Source: Rhizopus sp. PT2906 (lineage: Eukaryota > Mucoromycota > Mucoromycetes > Mucorales > Rhizopodaceae). From it: DNA of 64,000 bases. The notes under the pieces were generated by a model. The model made no database searches and was not told where the DNA came from. It was given only the letters and a program-made list of their open reading frames with translations. The stretch covers positions 62,001 through 126,000 of the forward strand of contig JAMYHX010000033.1 of NCBI GenBank assembly GCA_025529335.1, in the 5' to 3' direction. Made by a program: the position numbers and the translations under genes. Below, piece by piece: positions 23,767-34,311 of this stretch (positions within the stretch are counted from its first letter, which is position 1; each line of letters starts with the position of its first letter).

Positions 23767-24230
23767 TTTATTCTGAGAAGGAAGAAAAGAGTAAAAAACG
23801 GTATTTATATTATGATCGGGATCGGCTTCATTTCCCGATAATGTGATACTCGGATCATGAGCTTCCATTCAAAGTGAGTTGTAAACACGGATGTCAAGGA
23901 ATAACATTTTTCTTTTTATATAAAATATAAAAGGGGGCTAAAAGGAGAAAGAGAGAGAACAAACATAAACCAAAAAAGGGAGCTTATGACCAAACTCAAG
24001 CTTGATTGTGTATTATTGCACATCATTCCCCTTTCTCCTCTCTTATATCCTCCTTCTTCTTTTTTTTTTAACCTCATTGTCTATACTTCTTTACTAAACT
24101 AAGCAAATGACACAATGTACTTTAAAGTGCTTTTAAGGAGAAAGAAAAGAATGACACATAATTGACAACTTTTTTTTTTTTTTTTTTTTTTGGTTCTCTG
24201 TGTAAACTTGCTTCCTCCTTTTTTTATTAT
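23767..24230. other. Intergenic, T-rich
   Basis: RasGEF promoter and proteasome gene 3' UTR. It contains a pure T run at about 24171-24191, pyrimidine-rich on the plus strand. No gene seen. Confidence 0.6.
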
Positions 24231-25147
24231 TTAAGCAATATTCGCCAGATAATCTCTAACTTCACCTAAACTCAGTTTTCGGAATAATGGCAGTTCCTTT
24301 CGTTCTCCTCCATGAATACCAACAGTGCTTTTACCAATGATTCCGATTTCGAGACTATTTTCTGTCATCTGTCCTTCAAATCCTTCCTTGAGCTATTTTT
24401 TTTTTATTGCATTAGCTTTTAATTACGCAAGTCATTATTACTTACAGTCAAGATAGCTGTATGCACTGCATCTTCCAGTTCCATTTCTTCATTATATCTC
24501 TTTTCCAAGAACGTCTTTGCATTAATCATGTTCTTGCCAATAGCACTGGCCTTCCATGCAAAGTAAGATCCAGTAGGATCGACTTGATAGAGTGCTGGTC
24601 CGTTCACTTCATCATATCCTGCAATCAAAATAGAAACACCAAATGGACGAACACCACTATATGAATGATATTTGTAAGTAGGTCAAAAATGTTTTCTTTT
24701 TTTTTTCCTTTCTCTCTTACCCGCTTTGAGTATATTCTTGCATGACACCAGCTACTTCTTGAACAAGAATACGTACTGGAGGCTCTTCATTGTAAACTCT
24801 TTTATATGCTTGTGCTGCTTTACGTGCTTTACTAACCAACACACGGAAATCAGGTCCCATACCAGAATAGACCATTCCGATATTAGCACAGATTGTTTCG
24901 ATCTTGTGCACTGCCGAATCATCTACAAGACTTGATGCTGATTTCTTCTCGGTGGCAATAACAATGCCATTAGTAGCTGTAATTTTATAATAAACATGAG
25001 TTTATATAACAAGCTTGGATTTGATTAATTACCTTTGATGCCTACGCTAGTAACACCTCCAGAAACGGCATTTAAAGCGTATTCGATTTGTACAAGCTTT
25101 CCCGAAGGAGAAAATGTTGTGAGTGAGAAACTGTATCTATCTGCCAT
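24231..25147 (-). CDS. PRE8: 20S proteasome subunit alpha-2
   Basis: Alpha-ring subunit of the 20S proteasome core (PSMA2/Pre8). The start is fixed by the alpha signature 'MADRYSFSLTTFSPSGKL' and 'VQIEYAL'. It continues with 'TNGIVIATEKKSAS', 'IGMVYSGMGPDFRVL', 'MQEYTQSGGVRPFGVSILIA', 'GSYFAWKASAIGKN', 'TFLEKRYNEEMELEDAVHTA' and 'LKEGFEGQMTE', in the order and spacing of alpha-2. Four or more short introns. The C-terminus '...LGEVRDYLANIA' matches the family end. No catalytic Thr is expected in an alpha subunit. Confidence 0.96.
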
Positions 25148-25268
25148 CGTAATGTGTTGTTTAAAAAGAAAGAGAAATAACTTGTAGAAAAATAAAAAGG
25201 TTCACTTTGGCGTAACAGACATACGCGTCCAAGCACGTTTCCTGATGACGCAACCGTCGTGCGGGGTT

Positions 25269-25571
25269 TTAATTTTGATTTGTACATGAAGTTTCAGCAA
25301 CTACTTCGACATCACTACTCTCCACAGTATTCTGGATAAGCGTTGCTTCACTCATGGTATGAAGTCTCAAAACTGGGTCAATTTCTAAGTAATTCTGTAA
25401 GTACACTGTAGTGTTTCTCTTATTACTATTGTGACAATCTATCTTGGCTGTAAATCGCATAACTTTTATCAATGCAATAAACCAAATACATATGCATAAA
25501 AGCACGCTTATACAGTTACACACAATCATCATTTCTTGCTCGGTTGAGATACACCTTTTTTGTTTAAACAT
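25269..25571 (-). CDS. Small single-pass membrane protein, hypothetical
   Basis: Intronless open frame of 100 residues from an ATG. The only clear feature is a Cys-rich hydrophobic helix near residues 14-36 ('MIVCNCISVLLCICIWFI') followed by 'KVMRF', then a polar tail. It lies 122 bp upstream of the proteasome gene on the same strand. No family recognised; it may be a chance frame. Confidence 0.35.
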   Translation of the reverse strand: MFKQKRCISTEQEMMIVCNCISVLLCICIWFIALIKVMRFTAKIDCHNSNKRNTTVYLQNYLEIDPVLRLHTMSEATLIQNTVESSDVEVVAETSCTNQN

Positions 25572-25829
25572 GATATTTTATTGATGATCCAAATGAGCGC
25601 AAAAATAAAATAATATAACAAACGTCGTTCAATTCGTTTGGAAGTAAATAATAGCGAAAAAACCCCTTATGGGTACAAGGGTAAAAGATGTAAAGGAAAG
25701 TGATGAGTAGAGTTATCGATTGGAAGTTAAAGGAATTGATTTAGCTATACAAGAAACTTTTGATCATGGGGATACCTATAGAGATCAGTTTGTTATGGCT
25801 TAGCTGATCCAATTCATATAGTATGGGGC
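25572..25829. other. Spacer before the diverged MITE copy
   Basis: AT-rich; the stretch from about 25740 reads open on the minus strand together with the MITE copy, but no gene is supported. Confidence 0.4.
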
Positions 25830-25918
25830 ATATAGTGTGAAGTTGTACAGTGACAACATAAGTAGCACCCCAAGGAAGCGCCCGTAGTATTAGCCTATTT
25901 TCTGGTGCATGTAGTGTT
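25830..25918 (-). repeat. Diverged, truncated MITE-like copy A
   Basis: On the minus strand this reads AACACTACATGCACCAGAAA, then the motif GGGCGCTTCCTTGGGG and a 'GTTGTCACTGTACAACTTCAC' stretch. It matches the first ~90 bp of the identical repeats at 40998-41350 and 50371-50735 with scattered substitutions. The right half is missing. A pure T run of about 30 bases lies just beyond at 25951-25982. Confidence 0.8.
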
Positions 25919-25949
25919 GGCCATTTCTGGTATTGAATGTCATTCGGTA

Positions 25950-25983
<34 letters not shown>

Positions 25984-26739
25984 GGAAACAAGGAAATCCA
26001 CGATATAGGCGATACCTTTAACCACCATCCGTGATGTCGTCAACAAAATGTTTCAATGTACAGAAAGAAATGTAAATAACAGAGAATGCATCTCATTGAC
26101 GCTTGTTTTTCTTCAATCTATTATATCCAAGTGAAGAAACAACCTTGTTGAAGGATTTTGACATAAAAGTGAACAGTTCTGCTCATGTTTGTGCATATTA
26201 GTTTTAAAATAAACCACATGATATAAATCATGATGCATAGAATGCCCAGAGTCAAATTTTTGATTAAGTATAGTCAATTTCCCCTTTTTTTCTCTTTTCG
26301 TTATTCGTTACTTTCTGAATTCTTTTATACGTTTTGACCTGATCTTCGTTTCTCGTCTTTATTAGCAAAGAATGGCTCTGATCTTTAGAGAGTCTGAACA
26401 TGCCTGGAATGAGTACTTTATGAGTTCTCAGTAGGTCAGTATTAGGGAGAGGGCTGTCTGCTCCACCTGTGTGTCGCTTATGTCAACTCCTGGTACATAT
26501 ACCAACCCAGTACTACCAGAGAACCTACGCACTCTGGCTTGATGTTTTCTTTTCATTAGCAGGGATCACCTGTTGTTCTAGAATGTCTACAGGCGTTTTG
26601 TTGGTCGTTACAGTGGGGTAGTATGCCTGGCCAGCTCTAGTTCACTGTGGCGTATGATTGGTTCATTTTTTTAAACTTTACACAACTTCCTTTTCTTCAC
26701 TATTTTTTTTTTTATTTAATATTGTTATGGTAATGGGGT
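25919..26739. other. Gene-free stretch
   Basis: Starts with a long T run (25951-25982). From about 26380 the base composition rises towards the GC-rich island that follows. No open frame of interest. Confidence 0.4.
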
Positions 26740-27490
26740 GTTACATCTACAAGAGCGGGCGGACGGAGTAATGCTTTCAAACTAGTCGTGGACCACACAT
26801 GTGGGAAGGGCTCGACTGTCTGGGAACTCGGTTAGGACATTAGAGTAGAAACCTGCACTTTGGGAGGAGATCCGAACGGCTAGATATCTGGCCTTGGGTA
26901 TGGCGAAGGCCGGAGCTGCCTGCTGTTGTGCTCGAGACAGCAGTGGTCGCGTCGACCCACACGAGTGAGCGGAATAGGTTTACCCAAACGTCAAAAAGAA
27001 TCAAGTTTGCCGTAGGGACCTTTACAAGATAGGCTTGGTTTGCACTCGTCGTCTTGGCATCCCAGCGGGACGAGGAGAGAACGACATATAGCTAGACGCG
27101 ACTGTTTCTGACCCGGATGAGCGCCTGAAGTTGGTATTGCTTTGAAAAACAAGGGGCATGGTATCCGATGGGGGACTTGCCAAGGGTGATAGGCAAAAAA
27201 GCCCCCCGTCCGCGGTGAGGTTCGATGGGCTAGATTACCGTCCTCGATGATGACGATGGCCACAGGCCGCCTGGAGGCTTCACCTAGATGTTATCTTTAA
27301 TCCTGAACACGAGCGAGCGATGAGGAGCCGTCGTCGAAAAGAGCCCACATCATCGGGGGACTTGTAAGGTGGTAATAAAGCTTGCGCTCCGTGCATAAAT
27401 CACTTGCTTGATGGGGTTCCCTCTATCCATGACGGGGGCGGTTTGACGTCTCTGGCTTGGAGTGTGTAATGTCAGGGCCACTACCCGTAT
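26740..27490. other. GC-rich non-coding island of unknown nature
   Basis: About 750 bp whose composition is clearly richer in G+C than the AT-rich surroundings, with sharp edges near 26740 and 27490. It contains many short G-rich and CG-containing words (GCGGGCGGACGGAG, CCCAGCGGGACGAGGAG, GACGGGGGCGG). No frame on either strand gives a recognisable protein; the longest, 26991-27263 on the minus strand, is featureless. I compared it from memory with rRNA, SRP RNA, RNase P/MRP and telomerase RNA and saw no match. It may be a structured non-coding RNA, a non-LTR element 5' region, or a foreign segment. Confidence 0.4.
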
Positions 27491-28510
27491 TCTCTCACGA
27501 GAATACAAATACTAACATTTGCAAAAGATGACAACTCAGCACTACCTTTGGATGACAACAAATATCTTAGAATATGGTTTACAGCAAAGTATGATGTTTA
27601 AAAATATAGACTAGAAAATGCAAACTAAAATTTTTACTTAGGCCGACTTGGAAAACAGACAATGGAACTTTGTGAATAGAATTACGAAATAGATGAGTTG
27701 GAAAACACTGGTATCTACTTCAAGTTGATTCTGATATCAAAACAACAATATATTCATCACTTTTGGCCATTCGAATAGGTACTCAAATGCTAACAATATA
27801 TGAAGTACTTTTCTAACGAAAATGTCATTTAGAAACACGTATTAGAACTGCCGACGGCACGTACTGAAGAAACAATCATGCATATTCAAAAAAGGATTTA
27901 GAAATCAACCAGAATTTGCTTAGCATTGATGATGCTCTCAAGACAATGACGATTTCTACGCTACTTCCGGAAGCTTAAATATCAAATCATTGCAAGCAGA
28001 CATTATACTATGGTCAATACAAGAAACTCTTTGCTAAATTAAACTAAATCATGCAATCTGCTTCAAGTCATGCTCAATACGCTCGCACACTAAAAAGCTG
28101 GTCAACAAATACTCTATACCCGCCATTTACATTTACGCCTATGCTGCTGATAATAAAAAATAAGCGACCGTCTTATAAGCTTGCTTTTGATAGCTCATCA
28201 AGCTTGTATAATTAATAAGTTCCAAAACATTAAATAAGTTTCTATTGTGTTTAAGCTATTTTACATAAAGTGTATGAAGTAATAACAGTAGTAAAGGAGT
28301 AAGAAAAAGTTAACCTTGTTTTTCTACTCATTTTCTTATTAAATCTCTCCTCAAGGAGAAAATGTATATAAAGAATTATACAGTTAGTTATGTAAGAAAA
28401 TTATAATATGTATACAACTTATTTTGAAGGCATCTAGATGTATTCTAGCGGTAACTAGGACGGAGAATCGTCATCTGAACGTATTCTTGTTCTTGCTTGT
28501 TCCTGATCGT
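27491..28510. other. AT-rich stretch with decayed coding-like pieces
   Basis: Short frames such as 'DDNSALPLDDNKYLRIWF' (about 27525-27580, plus) and 'KKDLEINQNLLSIDDALKTM' (about 27890-27950) look protein-like but are broken by many stops. Probably a worn-out transposon or gene; family unknown. Confidence 0.3.
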
Positions 28511-29709
28511 TCATTCTTCTTCGACGTTTTGTAGAAGCAACAGCAGCCCGGCGAATCTATGAGAAATCATGCCATTACATCGACGGCCCCAAATGATGTG
28601 CAAGTAGTTGAGGCAAGCAGTAGCGCCCCTGTTCCATAAGCGATATCTATCTGGTGGCGGGTCTACAGTATAAATTGGTGCATCTACAAGCAACGTTCAA
28701 TCAGTATAAAGTCATCCAAGTGGTTCATGTATTATTACCTTAAATGGCCATGGCAAACCGCCGTAGGAGATCGCTCATGTCGATACGGTAATGAATTTGG
28801 AACACGACGGAACGCATGGAGGCTTTGGTTATGGGATACTGGATAGCGCCTACTGGTCTTGTACTCATCTACAAGAAAGACTTGGAACACATGTTTCTTG
28901 AGAAGTCTTCGAAAACCAAAGGTACGGATAGGCTCATGGTGCCTAGCATGAGGAGCGGACCAGTTTCCTATCACAAACACGACGTCTTCCCAAACTTGGG
29001 GCGTAAGTCTTGAATAAGCTTGTGATCGACACGTTGTTTGTTGAAGTGCATTGAAAGACGGATCTTGCGAAGCAAGGTTATCTGTTATCATGGCTTGTGA
29101 CGATATGCCCATAGAATTCACTGAGAATGACAGACTGCTCATATCTGGCTTGACGGAAGCGGTCAAAGTGTTCTACGGATATGGTGCTATTTGGCTGTTG
29201 AGGATGGGCTTGCTCAGCTTGAGCGATATCAGGCTCCTGGACTTTGAGATCTTACCCGATTCGACGGCGCTTTTTGGTTTTCCCCATCTTTCTTTCTGTT
29301 ATTTAGCTTACCGAAATTGCACTGGTTGCTCTGGTATAGAGTTTTTGTGTACACAATAAAACATATATCCTCTTTCTGGGCTCACAGCGACGCATCAACC
29401 AGAAATCTCTTGATGATTTCGATAAGTTAGGTTGGTGATGTAGGTGGTAGCTTCATATTCAACTGTGAACCTAATTGTGTATCTTGTTTTCCTATCAAAT
29501 TTCTTCTTGAGGGCCGTGACGCCAACGTCATCAGTTTGGATAGTGCCATAGAATCTAAGTTGTCCATCTTCTTGTGGATTGAGGGCTTTTGAATCAAGCT
29601 CGATAACTTTGCGCCAGTAGATCAGTTTGTCATCAGTATTAGACCATTTTATTTCCAGAATGTTTTGATAGGGAATCTTACTGTTAATAGTAATAAACAA
29701 GGAGACCAT
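28511..29709 (-). pseudogene. Dead Fanzor/TnpB-family (RuvC, zinc-ribbon) nuclease gene
   Basis: Read on the minus strand, pieces in different frames line up with the IS605 OrfB/TnpB-like Fanzor proteins of Mucorales. They are 'FYGTIQTDDVGVTALKK' (about 29520-29560); a RuvC-I-like block 'AVSPERGYMFYCVHKNS' (about 29320-29375) where an Asp is expected at the Ser; 'EDVVFVIGNWSAPHARHHEP' (about 28950-29010); RuvC-II/zinc ribbon 'LVDEYKTSRRYPVSHNQ', with the Glu kept but both Cys replaced; 'VCHGHLR'; and RuvC-III 'RLWNRGATACLNYLHII' (about 28580-28630), with the catalytic Asp replaced by Gly. At least two frameshifts and the loss of two of three catalytic acids show it is inactive. The family assignment rests on motif order and recollection of related sequences. 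No guide-RNA (omega RNA) end could be delimited. Confidence 0.55.
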
Positions 29710-31700
29710 GAGCACCAGAGAAAAAACGATAAGATATTTTCTTATGTGAAATGTAAATAGAAGAAATTCGAACTTCTAGTGTTTTTGTAATTTAGATTGA
29801 AGCTTCTTATAGAAAAAAAAAATCCTTTTTATTTGAATGATAAAATATGATATTTATACTTTTAGATCGAACACGTTTAACAATCTGTCAATTAAATGAA
29901 CAATGGAGCTGGTGTTGAACTAAATGTAAAGACGATATAGAATTGGCTATACGCCGCAATACACATATATGGATGGCAGGCTTTACCACTGTGTTGCCAG
30001 CCAAGACATCAATTCATAGTACGGTTAAACATAGGTACTCATAGGATGGTCCAGCCAAAATGAAAATAGCTTTGATCCAAGACGGTAACTGAGTTCCAGC
30101 GTATTTCATCGATCAAATTAGAAAAAGTTTTTAACTAAAAATATAAAACAAATGAGATTGAGCTTTCGATTAGAACACCTTTTCCCTTTAATGAGATGAA
30201 CCAACATTAATCTTGATTATGAATAAAACGAATATCAAATACATACACTGTTGTGTTTACAAGTAAAGTATCCTTGGCAATATTAACTGTAGTGGCCGAC
30301 AAAGTAAAGGCTACACTTGATCAATTAAATGGCAATATTCGTTACTACAATGATAAGCTGCTCTGCCATCACATTGTTCCTCTCTACTATTTTATTCCAT
30401 ATAAATGCTATTTTTATCCATTCCATGCACTCATGTATTTATACTCTTTTTCATAGTTATAAAAACACCTTTATCATCACTCAATCAATCACATATTTAA
30501 TAATACCTCTCATTCATGATACACGTGTATTCATGACAACAAGGAGACTATATAAAGTATGTCGCGTACCTTGGCAATCCATCCTGTTTCGAGCGCCATT
30601 TGAAATACTTTATGCAGACTTGGGAGGTCCATTGCTTTACTACAAAAATGAACGTATAGTAATTAAATCTATCACAATCATAATCTTTGCTAATGCTGGT
30701 CTACATTTCACAAGCAGAAGGGAAAAGGATAAGGATATAACAGCAGGAAATAGAGGATAAACATTTTACCTTTTACCTTTTTTCATGTGCACTAAAAATA
30801 AGAATAAAAACATTACACACTCTTGTGTTTTCCTAAGCCAGCAACTCAATTACCTATACTTCATGTTTGATAAACAGATTTTGATACATGAAGGTTAGGG
30901 TAATTTGATTTTGGTTCTTTTTAGCAAAAAATAATAATGTATTGCTACTTTTATGAGACAAGTCATAGTGGCTAACCAAATAGATCAATCATGATTTGAA
31001 TTCTTTTGATTTGACAAATAACAACTGTAATGGAATCAGTTACGTGTGTTCCACAGAATCGGTAGTCTAGTGCTCTTTGAGAAAAAGCCTTATTTTTTTT
31101 TTGTTTACTATCAGCTGTCGTCCCACTCTCAACCTTTTTCTTTGTACATTTAATTCTCACCTTGCTTTTTTATTCATTCTTAAAGAAAACGATCAGAAAA
31201 ATAGACAAATGCGTATTGGAAATGAGAAAAGTGAAGCAATCAAAATGAAAAAAAAATATACATGTGTGTGTATGTGTGTGAGAGGTCAAATTTATGTAAA
31301 CAAGCGGCCTTACAAAAGAAAAGGTGACGAAAAAAAAATATGCAAACGAAAAGGGGAGGAGGCGTTCGGATGCTCGGATATGTTCTAATATGGACAAGAT
31401 AGAAAGTGAGTTATTTATATATTCATACATTATTGGAGAAAGAAGGAATGAGTTATATATTTTCAACCTAAATAACTTGGTTCACATAAACAAAAGACTA
31501 TAAAAGGGATTATCATTCTTTTTCTTCATTCTTTATCTCTATTAAAAATTCTCCTATGCTTTTATTATTCCCTATGTTGAAAAGGTATAACCGCGTCTGG
31601 GTGATCTCAAAACATATAACTAATGTCATCCTTTAGAAAATACACTTTTGCTGGCTCTATTTCATGAATCCTGATGCATTTTACTCTATCATAATGGTTT
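29710..31700. other. Gene-poor, low-complexity stretch
   Basis: About 2 kb with T/A-rich and simple sequence. Open frames at 30329-30760 and 31077-31466 have strongly biased composition (Ile/Phe/Ser/Thr or Lys/Arg-rich) and no family signature. A (GT)n-like run lies at about 31263-31282. No gene supported. Confidence 0.5.
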
Positions 31701-31995
31701 CTCCTTAAAGAAACCTCTGCTACTCGCTAATGCTCAAAATGTCTACTCATGCTCAAAGATACTTGCTACTGCTTATCAATACACTCAAACAAATACTCAA
31801 ATACCTACAAATGCTTATCAAATCTCTGGAAAGATCAATGAACGCCTACTCATGCTTACCAATGCCTATAAATAATCATCAGTGCCTGAAAATGCTAGTG
31901 AATGCCTGTCCCATGTTTATCAACGTCGAAAAGCCCCTAAAGAATTTTGCTCATGTCTATCAATACCTGCTGCTAATGAATACTGCTCTGGAGTA
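31701..31995 (+). repeat. Degenerate short-period repeat
   Basis: A ~290-bp stretch in which related words recur every 10-15 bases: AATGCTCA, TACTCATGCTCA, TGCTTATCAA, AATACTCAAA, AATGCTTATCAA, AATGCCTATAAA, AATGCTAGTGAATGCCTG, TGTCTATCAATACCTG. The pattern looks like an old tandem array with unit close to AATGCYTATCAA. Open on the plus strand for 88 codons purely because of the repeat. Confidence 0.6.
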
Positions 31996-32110
31996 ACTAC
32001 ATATCTGCCAAATTCTATCAAGCTCTGCTACAGGTCGCTGCTTCTCTACGCTGGATCACGCCGGGATGCTCCTATTGTTATGGCTCTGCCTCTACAGCTG
32101 ATGAACGGCC

Positions 32111-32350
32111 CGTAAACCCTCCCTCCCCCCCCCTACTGCTGAGCTCGGCGGTTGCGATGCTCCAAAGGTTCAATATTCCGATGTCTCCACGGTCATCACC
32201 CCTTTCGAAATGCTTCGTCCTAGGTACTTATGAGTGCACTCTTTGTACGTTGAAGCACCTTTTTCGTTGAATTTACCGTGGTATGGTTTGAGATTGACTT
32301 TTAACTTGAAATTTGAGACTTGAGTACTTTTTTTTCATGGAGGGTTTACG
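32111..32350. repeat. 240-bp segment with 12-bp inverted ends
   Basis: CGTAAACCCTCC at 32111-32122 is matched by its exact reverse complement at 32339-32350. The enclosed segment starts with a C-rich run (CCCTCCCCCCCCC) and is GC-richer than its flanks. It may be a small non-autonomous DNA element; no target duplication is evident. Confidence 0.4.
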
Positions 32351-33001
32351 TCTTGTAGTCTTCTGGCATGCAGCCTATGGCCCTAGTTATCTTGGGTTTG
32401 AAAGCTAGCGGTAATGTAACCTTCTGGACTTATGGAAAGAAAAAAAGAAGAAATCTCCCTGCTTGGCTATCAAAAGAAAAACCTCTACTTACTCAAAACT
32501 CTCTCTCTTTGGAAATCAAACTATTGCTTACTCTAATAAAAACTTCATTTTGTTACTCCCACACTTTGTCTTTTTGTTCTTTAATCTTAATAAAATGACT
32601 ACTTTCATATTCATTTGACGCACTTTTATTTGTCTTTGATAATCCAAGGAAACAACAGTTTAATGACTTCTTCGTATGCATCATTATGAAGCAGTTTGAG
32701 GTAGTTTAACGGCTATAGATTGTTAATGATATGGGTTTTTCCTTACTAGTAATATGCTATATATTAATATGGGCCAATGCAATAAACTGATTTCTGTTTT
32801 GCAATCTGGAAATTCCCAGCTGGAACTGTAACTCGGTAACCTGGCGTTATAAAGCTTTGAGAGGATAGTAACAAAAAAAAGGGGGGTATTTGACATCGTA
32901 TTATGAGTCCTTTTTGAACAGTAAACATTAATTTTATTCCGACAATGAATATTCCCCCTTTAAGCCGCTTTAAAGTTTTTTTTTTTCTTCTTCTCTCAAA
33001 T
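32351..33001. other. Intergenic upstream of RMT2
   Basis: AT-rich spacer with a G-run at about 32880-32886 and the RMT2 promoter. The frame at 32368-32598 is unremarkable. No gene supported. Confidence 0.5.
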
Positions 33002-34175
33002 ATGGATCAACAAGAAATAAAGAGGCAAAAGATTGAAAATGATGCTTCTGAAGTAACAGAAAATGAAGTTACAGAAGAACAAATTGATTCTACTACATAC
33101 ACTGAAGAAGATATTAAGCTTGGAAATGAGTTGATCACTGCTGTCATTGCTAATGATCTAGTAAGGAACCTCTTTCTTTTTATTTATTTATGCTGATTAT
33201 ATGTGACAATAAAAGGAAAAAGTCAAGTCACTTGTAAACGATCAAGGTGCAGATCTATGCTTCAACGGAACCGACACTGGACGTACACCTCTACATTACG
33301 CTGCTGAACATGGCCATTTGGACGTTGTCAACTGGCTATTATCCGAAAAACACCCTTATAACGTTGTCGACAGATCAGAAGTGACAGCAGGTGAGCTAGC
33401 ACTCAAAAATGGACACAAGACTATCTATGATCGCCTAGTAGAGGAGGGCGTTCGTTCAGAGCTTTTAATACGTGCATTAAAAAAGACGTTTGGCGATTAC
33501 GACGAAGAAGATGTAGCAAGAGCCATAGCCAACAAGGCTTATCTTCAGCAAAAACTACACTATGACGATAATAAACTCTTGGATGAAAATAACGACGCTG
33601 TCATGATGGGCTGGGAAGGTCCATTGATGGTGGAACATGCCAAGGTGATGTGTCCCCAAGAAGGCTTGAATGTGCTCAACGTAGGTTTTGGATTGGGCTT
33701 GATTGATACCGAACTTCAGAAATATAAACCCAAGAATCATTATATTATCGAAGCACATCCTGATGTCTATGCTCATATGCTCAAATTAGGATGGGATAAG
33801 AAGCCGGGTGTGAAGATTCTGTTTGGTCGATGGCAAGATATGGTATCCAAGTTAGATATTGCCTTTGATGGCATCTTCTTTGATACTTATGGTGAATTTT
33901 ATGAAGATCTCAGAGCCTTTCATGATTGTGTGCCAAACATACTTCAACACGATGGCGTGTATACATGGTTTAACGGTCTTGGAGCCACAAATCAATTCTT
34001 TCATGACATTTACTGTGAAGTGTCTGAAATTGACTTGCGTGACTTTGGCTTAAGCACCGAGTACATTGAAATGCCTATATCTACTTGGGCAGAACAAGGC
34101 GTTTGGGACGGCGTTAGACAAAAATATTGGGTCTTAGACACATACAAATTGCCCATCTGTAAATTTTTACAATAA
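33002..34175 (+). CDS. RMT2: Protein arginine N5-methyltransferase Rmt2
   Basis: Fungal enzyme that methylates the delta-nitrogen of Arg in ribosomal protein L12 (uL11) using S-adenosylmethionine. Two exons, 33002-33160 and 33216-34175, give 372 residues, the family size. After an acidic N-terminus come ankyrin-like repeats ('GRTPLHYAAEHGHLDVVNWL', 'TAGELALKNGHKTIYDRLVE'). The Rossmann methyltransferase domain follows: 'VMMGWEGPLMVEHA', SAM loop 'LNVLNVGFGLGLIDTELQ', acidic end of strand 2 'HYIIEAHPDVYAHM', then 'FDGIFFDTYGEFYEDL' and 'GVYTWFNGLGA'. The family member in plants and other fungi has the same ankyrin-like plus MTase layout. It converges on ribosomal uL15 downstream, itself a translation component. 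Confidence 0.95.
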
Positions 34176-34311
34176 AAACACAAACTATAGACATTGCCAT
34201 AGAAATTGAGTTGCTGCAGTAACAGGATTGCCTTTCTGAGAGCGCATATGCGTGCATGTATGTGTAGTCCACAGAGTCATTGTGATATACAATAAATGTT
34301 TATTAAACACT

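Noticed and set aside
26991..27263. 90-codon frame in the GC-rich island
   Set aside because: Composition-driven, no motif, no start context, both strands similarly open.
29051..29359. 102-codon plus-strand frame
   Set aside because: Antisense shadow of the Fanzor-like relic.
29755..29780. GTTCGAAT with a short AGAA/TTCT stem on the minus strand
   Set aside because: No A-box or cloverleaf; the flanks are plain AT-rich sequence.
30329..30760. 143-codon frame with 'EILYADLGGPLLYY' resembling an integrase strand
   Set aside because: Too short a match; strongly biased Ile/Phe/Thr composition and no further motifs.
31077..31466. Overlapping frames on both strands
   Set aside because: Low-complexity A/G-rich DNA reads open on both strands.
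31701..31995. CRISPR-like array
   Set aside because: Units are irregular and degenerate, without fixed spacers.
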